From an uncultured Pelagibacteraceae bacterium (GTDB lineage: Bacteria; Pseudomonadota; Alphaproteobacteria; Pelagibacterales; Pelagibacteraceae): a stretch of DNA of 45,154 nucleotides. The DNA lies in contig CAJQSV010000021.1 in the NCBI GenBank assembly GCA_905616445.1, positions 1 through 45,154 of the forward strand. Direction: 5' to 3'. Shown one piece after another: positions 37,420-45,154 of this stretch (the first letter of the stretch is position 1; every line of letters starts with the position of its first letter). Below the pieces are notes generated by a model that had not been told where the DNA came from, ran no database searches, and saw only the letters and a program-made list of their open reading frames with translations. The translations under genes were made by a program, and so were the position numbers.

Positions 37420-38127
37420 ATGTTCAAATTTTTTTCATCTAGCAATATCTACTCTTTAATTCAGAAATTAATTAATTTTATAGACTCAATTTTTTTTTTA
37501 ATTTTAATTATCGGTTTAACTTTTGCTTTAGTCTTATCACCACCAGACTATACTCAAGGAGATTCTGTTAGAATTATGTATGTACACGTTCCTGCTGCAT
37601 GGCTAGGCTTAGCATGTTTTTCTGTCATAACACTTCTTTCGGTACTTAACTTTATTTTTAAAATAAGAAACTTTTATTTTATAAACAAAAGCATAGCTCC
37701 AATCGGTTTATTATTTACATGCTTAGCAATTATTACTGGTTCTTTATGGGGTCAACCAACCTGGGGAACTTGGTGGGCCTGGGATGCTAGACTAACATCC
37801 ATGCTTGTATTGATGTTATTTTATATCTTTTATATTTTAGCGTTTAAGTTGTTAAGCGGAGAGGAGATAATTGTAAAAGTTTCATCAATTATAGCAATTA
37901 TAGGATCGATTAATTTACCCATTATTAAATATTCAGTCGAATGGTGGACAACACTTCATCAACCAGCAAGTATAAAAATTGTAGGACCAAGTAACATACA
38001 TTCAGCGATGTTGTTACCGTTGCTAGTAATGCTGTTGGTTTTTTTGCTATATGGTGCGTTAATTTTTCTGATGAAATATAAAACAGAAATCATTAGAATA
38101 AAGAAAAAAAATTTAAAAAAAATATGA
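37420..38127 (+). CDS. ccmC: Heme exporter protein CcmC
   Basis: IMYVHVPAAWLGL, WGTWWAWDARLTSMLVLM, VEWWTTLHQPAS. Confidence 0.97.
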   Translation: MFKFFSSSNIYSLIQKLINFIDSIFFLILIIGLTFALVLSPPDYTQGDSVRIMYVHVPAAWLGLACFSVITLLSVLNFIFKIRNFYFINKSIAPIGLLFTCLAIITGSLWGQPTWGTWWAWDARLTSMLVLMLFYIFYILAFKLLSGEEIIVKVSSIIAIIGSINLPIIKYSVEWWTTLHQPASIKIVGPSNIHSAMLLPLLVMLLVFLLYGALIFLMKYKTEIIRIKKKNLKKI

Positions 38128-38357
38128 TTACAGAATTTATAGCAATGAATGGATACGGTCTTTATGTTTGGCTATCTTTTAGTATCGTTATCCTTTCTTG
38201 TGCGGTACTTTATTTGAAGACAAGAAAAACCTTAAGAAAATATGAAAATGATTTTTTAGTTGACCTTCAAAATTTACCGTTGGAAGATAAAAATAAAGTT
38301 TTAGAAACTTCTAAAGTTGCTCAACAAATATTAGCTACAAACTCTAAGGTTAATTAA
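38124..38357 (+). CDS. ccmD: CcmD-like small heme exporter protein
   Basis: GYGLYVWLSFSIVILSCAVLYLKTRK, between ccmC and ccmE. Confidence 0.85.
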   Translation: MITEFIAMNGYGLYVWLSFSIVILSCAVLYLKTRKTLRKYENDFLVDLQNLPLEDKNKVLETSKVAQQILATNSKVN

Positions 38358-38368
38358 AAGCATTTTTA

Positions 38369-38797
38369 ATGCTTACAAAAAAAGTTAAAAAAAGAATAAT
38401 ATTTTTAACTTTTATTTTCATACTATCAGTTTTTGCTGTTTTTTTTATTCTCAACTCTTTAAAAAAAAATATTCTATATTTTTCATCACCAACTGAAATA
38501 AAACAAAAAGAAGATATTCCATTTGGAAAAGCTATGAGGGTTGGTGGAATGGTTAAAAAAGGGTCAATAACGATAAACCAAAAAAATATTCAATTTACAG
38601 TTACTGATTTTGAAAATGAAATTCTAGTTAGCTATTCAGGAACTGTCCCAAATTTATTTGCAGAAGGAAAAGGTGTAGTCGCAGAAGGAAAGCTGAGTGA
38701 TAAAAATTTTTTTATTGCAAGCAGAATATTAGCCAAGCATGATGAAAATTATATGCCTCCAGAAATCAAAGAAATAATAAAAAAAAATGCTAAGTAA
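38369..38797 (+). CDS. ccmE: Cytochrome c maturation heme chaperone CcmE
   Basis: RVGGMVKKGSI, ILAKHDENYMPPE with heme-binding His motif. Confidence 0.97.
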   Translation: MLTKKVKKRIIFLTFIFILSVFAVFFILNSLKKNILYFSSPTEIKQKEDIPFGKAMRVGGMVKKGSITINQKNIQFTVTDFENEILVSYSGTVPNLFAEGKGVVAEGKLSDKNFFIASRILAKHDENYMPPEIKEIIKKNAK

Positions 38798-40673
38798 TAT
38801 TGGAATTGCTTTAGTTTATTTAGTTCTAATTTTTAGTTTCTTAATTATTTACATTTCTAGCGTAGATCTAAAGACTTCAAGCCAATTTATTGAAAAAAAT
38901 ATTTACAAATTAAGTTTATTTCAAATAACTTTTACAGTCTTGAGTTTTTTTACTTTGATAATTGGTTTTGTAAATTCTGACTTTTCACTCATTAATGTTT
39001 ATGAGAATTCACATACTGCAAAACCGCTTTTTTATAAAATAGCAGGTACGTGGGGAAATCACGAAGGTAGCCTACTTTTATGGGTTAATATTTTAGTTAT
39101 ATTTTCCTATTTATTTTTAATTTTTAATCACACACACAATAAGAAATTTAGACTTTATACTTTAATTTTTCAAAACATTTTAATTTTAGGTTTTTTATTT
39201 TTTTTATTATTAAATTCAAATCCTTTTAATTCTATTTATCCAATTCCACTTGAGGGCTTGGGGCTAAATCCTATACTTCAAGACCCAGCGTTAGCGATTC
39301 ATCCGCCACTTCTTTATGTTGGGTTTGTTGGTTGTTCAATTTATTTTTCTGCTGCTATGGCCTCGCTACTTTCAGGTTATGCTGGAAAATTATTTGCTCA
39401 GTCAATTAAAACTTGGGTTAAAATTTCTTGGTGCTTCCAGACACTTGGAATTATTGTGGGATCCATTTGGGCTTATTACGAATTAGGCTGGGGGGGCTTT
39501 TGGTTCTGGGACCCTGTTGAGAATGCCTCATTACTCCCGTGGTTTGCTATTACAGCTTTAATGCATTCTCTTATTGTACTAGAGAAAAGAAACACCCTTT
39601 ACTCTTGGGTAATTATACTTTGTCTTTCAACTTTTATTCTAAGCGTAACTGGCACGTTTTTAGTTCGATCTGGAATTTTAAATTCAGTTCATACTTTTGC
39701 GAGCGATCCTACTAGAGGCATATATATACTATCATTTCTGTCACTTATGATTTTTTCAGCCTTAATAATTTTTTTTATAAAAAATAAAAAAGAAACTTAT
39801 AATTTTAATTTAAAAAGTAGAGAGACTTTTATTTTAGCAAACAATTGGTTTATGGTATTTTTCCTAGTGACGGTATTGATAGGCATGCTTTATCCAATTT
39901 TCCTTGATGTGTTAACTAATGTAAAAATTTCTGTTGGGCCTCCATTTTTTAATATCGTCATTATTCCTCTGGTCGTTCCATTTATGTTTTTAATGGCTAT
40001 TGGACCAAAATTTGGCTGGGTTAAGTCACAAAATAAAATTTTTTATAAAATTTTATTTCTTATTTTAGGTGCCATAATAATAAATTTACTAATCTTTTAT
40101 TTTTTTGGTAAATATAGTTTCTTGTCTAATTTAATTTTTATAGCAGCAATATTCTTAATTTTATATTCACTTTTAGATTTAAAAAAAATTTTTAATAATA
40201 AAAAAAAATTTGAATTACCCAGGATTATTTCCCACTTAAGTTTCGGTTTACTCGTTTTTTTTATTGGTATCAATCATCAGTTTTCTCTTGAAGAAGACTT
40301 TAATTTAAAAGTTGGCGAGATAAAAAAAACTAATAATTATGAAATTAATTTTAAAGATATGAAAGTAAAAGAAAATAAAAACTATAAAGCAATAATTGGT
40401 AATTTTAAATTAACAGATCTTAAAAATGATTTAGCTCAATATTTAAATCCCGAAATAAGAATTTATTCTAACCCAGAAACTTTAACATATGAAGCTGCAA
40501 TAAGGACAAAAATTACTTCAGATCTCTACTTAACAATGAGTAATGTATCTAGATCTGATTATTATAATATTAAATTTCAAAAAAAACCGTTCATGATTTG
40601 GATCTGGATATCAGCTTTAATGATTGCACTTGGGGGTTTTATGCAATTAATTTTAAAAAAAAATGAAGATTAA
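38787..40673 (+). CDS. ccmF: Heme lyase CcmF/NrfE family
   Basis: WGNHEGSLLLWV, ELGWGGFWFWDPVENASLLPW (WWD domain), FLVRSGILNSVHTFASDPTRG. Confidence 0.97.
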   Translation: MLSNIGIALVYLVLIFSFLIIYISSVDLKTSSQFIEKNIYKLSLFQITFTVLSFFTLIIGFVNSDFSLINVYENSHTAKPLFYKIAGTWGNHEGSLLLWVNILVIFSYLFLIFNHTHNKKFRLYTLIFQNILILGFLFFLLLNSNPFNSIYPIPLEGLGLNPILQDPALAIHPPLLYVGFVGCSIYFSAAMASLLSGYAGKLFAQSIKTWVKISWCFQTLGIIVGSIWAYYELGWGGFWFWDPVENASLLPWFAITALMHSLIVLEKRNTLYSWVIILCLSTFILSVTGTFLVRSGILNSVHTFASDPTRGIYILSFLSLMIFSALIIFFIKNKKETYNFNLKSRETFILANNWFMVFFLVTVLIGMLYPIFLDVLTNVKISVGPPFFNIVIIPLVVPFMFLMAIGPKFGWVKSQNKIFYKILFLILGAIIINLLIFYFFGKYSFLSNLIFIAAIFLILYSLLDLKKIFNNKKKFELPRIISHLSFGLLVFFIGINHQFSLEEDFNLKVGEIKKTNNYEINFKDMKVKENKNYKAIIGNFKLTDLKNDLAQYLNPEIRIYSNPETLTYEAAIRTKITSDLYLTMSNVSRSDYYNIKFQKKPFMIWIWISALMIALGGFMQLILKKNED

Positions 40674-41187
40674 TATTTCAAAAATTATTATTTTTAGTTT
40701 TACAATTTTTTTACTTAGTGTCTTTTGGCTAGGGTTAAAAATAAATCATAATTACGACACTAAAAGTCTTGTCGGAAGTAAAATTAGCAAATTTTATGTA
40801 ACTGAAATAAATAATGAAAATCAATATATTTCTGAAGAAGACTTAAAAAAAAACAAATATACCTTAATTAATTTTTTTGCCTCATGGTGTTCACCATGTA
40901 GAGCTGAACATAGGTATTTAATGAGTCTATCAAATCAAAATAAAGAAATTAAGATAATAGGAATAAATTTTAAAGATAAAAAAATTAATGCTAATAATTT
41001 TTTAAAAGACTTAGGCAATCCTTATAATTTTGTGGGAGAAGATACGGATGGTAAAATTTCGATTTCATTTGGAATTTATGGGATACCTGAATCTATATTA
41101 GTTAATAATGAGTTAACTGTGATAAAAAAAATTATTGGTCCAATTGATCAAGTTCAATTTAATGATATTTTAAAATCAATACAATGA
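40663..41187 (+). CDS. ccmG: Thiol:disulfide interchange protein CcmG/DsbE
   Basis: LINFFASWCSPCRAEH thioredoxin motif, GIYGIPESILV. Confidence 0.95.
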   Translation: MKINISKIIIFSFTIFLLSVFWLGLKINHNYDTKSLVGSKISKFYVTEINNENQYISEEDLKKNKYTLINFFASWCSPCRAEHRYLMSLSNQNKEIKIIGINFKDKKINANNFLKDLGNPYNFVGEDTDGKISISFGIYGIPESILVNNELTVIKKIIGPIDQVQFNDILKSIQ

Positions 41188-41561
41188 AAAAAAAACTTTT
41201 TTTTCTTATAATTTACTTTTTATTTTTAGGACCTCTAAGTTCAAGTGATAATAAAACAGAGTTATCAGAAATTTATAAAAATTTGAGATGCTTAGTTTGC
41301 CAAGGACAATCGATTGCTGACTCAAACTCAGATTTTGCCGCGACTGTAAAACTTGTTGTTCAAGATCAGTTTAATGAAGGAAAAACTAAAGACGAAATTT
41401 ATAAATTTTTAATTAGTAAATATGGAGAATGGATAGTTTACCAACCTACCTTTAGTAAAAGCAATTTACTTCTTTGGACTTTACCTTATTTCATATTTAT
41501 AATGGGCGGCGTGTTTATTTTTTTAATCATAAGAAAAAGCAAGAACAACAAGGCTAATTGA
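41184..41561 (+). CDS. ccmH: Cytochrome c maturation protein CcmH (short form)
   Basis: LRCLVCQGQSIADSNSDFAATVKLVV, YGEWIVYQPTF. Confidence 0.96.
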   Translation: MKKKLFFLIIYFLFLGPLSSSDNKTELSEIYKNLRCLVCQGQSIADSNSDFAATVKLVVQDQFNEGKTKDEIYKFLISKYGEWIVYQPTFSKSNLLLWTLPYFIFIMGGVFIFLIIRKSKNNKAN

Positions 41562-41601
41562 ATGTATACTTTTTAAACTTAAGGTAGTATTTTTCATCAA
41601 A

Positions 41602-42369
41602 ATGAAAAAATTTTTAGTATTTTTTATTACTTTTCTTAGCTTTGAGATAATAATTGTCGAGGCAAAAAGTGCTGACACTATTAAAGGAGATATTCAGAAT
41701 TTTAAAAACCGAATTATGAGAACCATAACTGGGAATGAATCTTACACAGAAAAAAATAAAATAACAGAAACGCTCAAGATAAAAAATAGCAAAACAGAAT
41801 GTCCTAAGATAAAAGAGCCGACGACTATTCGTCAAGACTTTAAGTGTGCAGAAAATTTTATTAAGCGAACTATTTCTGGAAATAAATCTTATCAAGAAGA
41901 AAAAAAAATAAATAAGAAAAGATCTTTTGATGAAAGAAAAAATAACATTTCGGTTTACACAGGTACATTCGATACAATAGATAAAGAAGGTGATGACAAA
42001 ACGACTCTAATGGGAGTAGAGCACAAAAATACAGATTTATTCCGTGACACTTGGATAGGAAGGTTTTCACCTACAACAGGTGCATTTGTTACTGGAAAAA
42101 GTTCAATTTATTTGTATACAGGAATTGAAGCAGATTACAATTTAGGACCAATAAACATTTCTCCAAGTTTTGCTCCAGGTTATTATGAAGCTGGTGATGG
42201 TAAAAATTTAGGCAGTGCACTTGAATTTAAATCAGAGATAAAAGTTGGAATAGATTTGTTTAAAAATTCAAACTTAGGTTACAGTTACAGTCATATTTCA
42301 AATAATGAATTTGGAAATATTAACCCAGGTACAGACAATCAATCTTTAACTTTTTCTAAAAAGTTTTAA
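41602..42369 (+). CDS. Secreted acyloxyacyl hydrolase / lipid A 3-O-deacylase (PagL)-like protein
   Basis: Signal peptide; C-terminal IYLYTGIEADYNLGPINISPSFAPGYYEAGDGKNLGSALEFKSEIKVGID..YSHISNNEFGNINPGTDNQSLTFSKKF is PagL-like. Confidence 0.7.
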   Translation: MKKFLVFFITFLSFEIIIVEAKSADTIKGDIQNFKNRIMRTITGNESYTEKNKITETLKIKNSKTECPKIKEPTTIRQDFKCAENFIKRTISGNKSYQEEKKINKKRSFDERKNNISVYTGTFDTIDKEGDDKTTLMGVEHKNTDLFRDTWIGRFSPTTGAFVTGKSSIYLYTGIEADYNLGPINISPSFAPGYYEAGDGKNLGSALEFKSEIKVGIDLFKNSNLGYSYSHISNNEFGNINPGTDNQSLTFSKKF

Positions 42370-42375
42370 TCATAA

Positions 42376-43524
42376 ATGTCAATTAAAGATTGTTACAACA
42401 TTGAAGATTTTAGAAAACTAGCAAAAAAAAACTTACCTTCACCAATTTTTCATTATATCGACGGTGGTGCTGACGATGAAACAACGTTAAAAAGAAATAC
42501 AGATTCTTTCTCTAAATGTGATTTAATTCCTAATATTTTAGCTAGCGTAGGTGAGCCAGATCTTTCCGTTGAAGTTTTTGGTCAAAAAATTGATATGCCT
42601 TTATTTTTATCTCCAACTGCAATGCAGCGCCTATATCATCACGATGGAGATAAAGCATCTGCAAGAGCTGCTGAAAAATTCGGAACATTTTACAGCATGT
42701 CTACAATGGCCACCTCATCTATTGAGGAAATTTCAGATATTTCAGATGGACCAAAATTATTTCAACTTTATATTCATAAAGACCAGGCACTTACTGACAA
42801 CTTAATAGACAGATGTAAAAGTTCTGGATTTAAGGGTTTGTGCTTGACGGTCGATACAGTTGTTGCAGGAAACAGGGAGAAAGATCATAGAACTGGTTTT
42901 ACAACACCACCAAAACTTACTTTAAAAAGCTTAATGAGTTTTGCTGCTCATCCAAAATGGACAATAAATTACTTAACCCACGAAAAATTTAAATTAGCAA
43001 ACGTTGCTCATTTTACCAAAAATGGATCAAGTATAGCAAAAGGAGTAATGGAATATATTAACGAACAATACGATCCAGCAATGAGTTGGAAGGATGCTGA
43101 GTATTGCGTTAAGCGTTGGAATGGTCCTTTTGCTTTAAAAGGTTTAATGTCAGTTGAAGATGCAAAGAAAGCAGTAGATATTGGCGCTTCAGCAATCATG
43201 CTCTCCAATCACGGTGGCAGACAGTTAGATGGTTCACGTTCACCTTTCGATCAACTACCTGCAATTGTTGATGCTGTTGGAGGAAAAATAGAAATTATTG
43301 TTGATGGTGGAATCAGAAGAGGAACACACGTTTTAAAAGCTTTAGCTTTAGGAGCAACGGCTTGCAGTTTTGGTAAAGGTTTCTTGTTTGCACTAGGTGC
43401 GGGAGGACAAAAAGGAGTAGAGATGGTTCTTCAAAGAATGAGAGATGAAATTAGAAGAGATATGATTCTAATGGGTTGTAAAAGTATAAAAGATTTAAAT
43501 CCAAGTAAAATTGCTTATAGATAA
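42376..43524 (+). CDS. lldD: FMN-dependent alpha-hydroxy acid dehydrogenase (LldD-like)
   Basis: IDGGADDETTLKRN, ALKGLMSVEDAKKAVDIGASAIMLSNHGGRQLDGSRSP, VDGGIRRGTHVLKALALGA. Confidence 0.93.
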   Translation: MSIKDCYNIEDFRKLAKKNLPSPIFHYIDGGADDETTLKRNTDSFSKCDLIPNILASVGEPDLSVEVFGQKIDMPLFLSPTAMQRLYHHDGDKASARAAEKFGTFYSMSTMATSSIEEISDISDGPKLFQLYIHKDQALTDNLIDRCKSSGFKGLCLTVDTVVAGNREKDHRTGFTTPPKLTLKSLMSFAAHPKWTINYLTHEKFKLANVAHFTKNGSSIAKGVMEYINEQYDPAMSWKDAEYCVKRWNGPFALKGLMSVEDAKKAVDIGASAIMLSNHGGRQLDGSRSPFDQLPAIVDAVGGKIEIIVDGGIRRGTHVLKALALGATACSFGKGFLFALGAGGQKGVEMVLQRMRDEIRRDMILMGCKSIKDLNPSKIAYR

Positions 43525-43600
43525 AAAGTTGAGACAATAATTCCCGTTTAAGAAATTATGTATTTTGTCTATTATTTAGTCTTAAGTTAAAAAAATTAAT

Positions 43601-44764
43601 ATGAAATTAGCTAAAAATTTAGAAAGACTAGGAACAGAATCGGCTTTTAGTATATTAGCTGAAGCAAAGAAACTTGAAGCTCAGGGAAAAGAAATAATTC
43701 ATCTTGGAGTGGGCCAACCTGATTTTAAGACTCCGCAACATATTGTTGAGGCGGCAAAAAAAGCTTTAGATGATGGCCACCATGGTTATGTTTTGTCCAA
43801 TGGTATTTTAGAATGCAGACAAGCTGTGACAAGAAAAATAAAGATACTATATAATAAAGATTTAGATCCAGAGAGAGTTATAATAATGCCAGGTGGAAAA
43901 CCCACTATGTTTTATGCAATTTCAATGTTTGGTGAAGAAGGTGCTGAAATAATTCATCCGACACCAGGATTCCCAATTTATGAGTCTATGATTAACTATT
44001 CAGGTTCAAAAGCAGTACCTTATGACTTAACAGAAGATAAAGATTTGAAATTTGATCCAGAAAAAATATTATCTTTAATCACAGACAAAACAAGATTATT
44101 GATATTAATTAATCCCAACAACCCAACAGGAAGTTTTGTTGAAAAACCAGCGATAGACTTTTTAGCAGAAGGTCTCAAGAAACATCCGCATGTTGCAATT
44201 TTAAGTGACGAAATTTATAGCCGTCAAATTTATGACGGGAAAGAAATGCCAACATTTTTTAATTACCCTCATCTGCAAGATAGATTGATAGTTTTAGACG
44301 GTTGGAGTAAAGCCTACGCTATGACCGGTTGGAGAATGGGTTGGAGCGTTTGGCCGGAAAAATTAATTCCACACGTAAATAAATTAATTATCAATAGCGT
44401 ATCGTGTGTTAATGCGCCTTCCCAGTTTGCCGGTATAGCTGCTTTAGATGGTTCAGATGAACCTATTAATGAGATGATGAAAGAATTTGATAAGAGACGA
44501 AAGTTCATTCACGAAGGTTTGAATAACCTTCCCGGTATAGAATGCAGTATGCCAGGAGGAGCTTTTTATGCTTTTCCCAAAGTAATAGGCACAGGATTGA
44601 ATGGCTCTGAATTTTCAAAAAAATGTATGCATGAAGCTGGAGTGGCAATTGTGCCGGGAACTGCCTTTGGTAAAACTTCAATTGATTATGTAAGATTTAG
44701 TTTTGCGGCTTCGATGGAAAATATTGAAAAAGCTCTTGAAAAGATCAAAAAAATGCTTGGATAA
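43601..44764 (+). CDS. Class I/II pyridoxal-phosphate aminotransferase
   Basis: HLGVGQPDFKTPQHIVEAAKKAL, LINPNNPTGSF, LDGWSKAYAMTGWRMGW. Confidence 0.95.
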   Translation: MKLAKNLERLGTESAFSILAEAKKLEAQGKEIIHLGVGQPDFKTPQHIVEAAKKALDDGHHGYVLSNGILECRQAVTRKIKILYNKDLDPERVIIMPGGKPTMFYAISMFGEEGAEIIHPTPGFPIYESMINYSGSKAVPYDLTEDKDLKFDPEKILSLITDKTRLLILINPNNPTGSFVEKPAIDFLAEGLKKHPHVAILSDEIYSRQIYDGKEMPTFFNYPHLQDRLIVLDGWSKAYAMTGWRMGWSVWPEKLIPHVNKLIINSVSCVNAPSQFAGIAALDGSDEPINEMMKEFDKRRKFIHEGLNNLPGIECSMPGGAFYAFPKVIGTGLNGSEFSKKCMHEAGVAIVPGTAFGKTSIDYVRFSFAASMENIEKALEKIKKMLG

Positions 44765-44812
44765 GTAACGTTGTTTTTTGACCTAAAGCTTTAAAAATTA
44801 TAGGATTGTAAA

Positions 44813-45154
44813 ATGACAAGTTTACAAATGCCTAAAGTCGATAAATTAATTTTATCTAATAAAGATAAAATTGCCTCAGACTTAAATAAAATTTTAAAAA
44901 GTGAAAACATTCTCTCACATGAAGATGAAGTCAGACCTTACGAGACTGATGCCCTTGCAGCATATAAACAGAAACCACTTCTAGTCGTTTTACCAGAAAC
45001 AGTTGAGCAGGTAAGTAGAATTCTTCAATATTGTAATGCAAATAAAATTAAAGTTGTCCCAAGAGGCGCTGGTACCGGTTTGTCAGGAGGAGCCCTTCCT
45101 TTGGCAGATTGCGTTTTGTTAGGAATGGGAAAATTTAATAAAATATTAGAAATA
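44813..45154 (+). CDS. glcD: FAD-linked oxidase, glycolate oxidase subunit GlcD-like (3' truncated by window edge)
   Basis: Open frame ATG at 44813: ILSHEDEVRPYETDALAAYKQKPLLVVLPETVEQVSRILQYCNANKIKVVPRGAGTGLSGGALPL. Confidence 0.92.
   Translation, partial: MTSLQMPKVDKLILSNKDKIASDLNKILKSENILSHEDEVRPYETDALAAYKQKPLLVVLPETVEQVSRILQYCNANKIKVVPRGAGTGLSGGALPLADCVLLGMGKFNKILEI

Noticed and set aside
41614-42070. Minus-strand ORFs 41614-41895 and 41870-42070
   Set aside because: Antisense to the PagL-like gene; Phe/Leu-rich translation of a Lys/Glu-rich coding strand
1-45154. CRISPR arrays, toxin-antitoxin, restriction or phage-defence systems
   Set aside because: No regularly spaced repeats, nucleases, integrases or transposases recognised; the only repeat family is the EVE-start set reported above

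Overview
AT-rich, densely packed bacterial chromosome segment. Gene content and style resemble a SAR11/Pelagibacter-like alphaproteobacterium (inference, no search run). Mostly core metabolism: purH, rpe, DUF4212+SSS symporter, acsA, lolD-like ABC transporter, tldD/tldE, ppdK, tsaD, hemC/hemD, folD, argG, ccmCDEFGH, lldD-like, aminotransferase, partial glcD; plus one tRNA-Gly(GCC). No transposase, integrase, CRISPR, phage or recognised defence system was seen. The most unusual structure is a set of direct repeats of the 5' end of the EVE-domain gene. One copy is the intact gene (11470-11494). Fragments lie at ~13832-13894, ~20809-20874 and 21627-21651, and they bracket accessory FkbM methyltransferase/glycosyltransferase genes, suggesting small cassettes exchanged next to an EVE start. 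Other points to check: an acsA frame with no usable start downstream of a 17-nt A tract, an EF-hand-like loop in the symporter, tandem small two-TM proteins with hairpins, start codons overlapping at a CATG, and a long hairpin upstream of ccmC.
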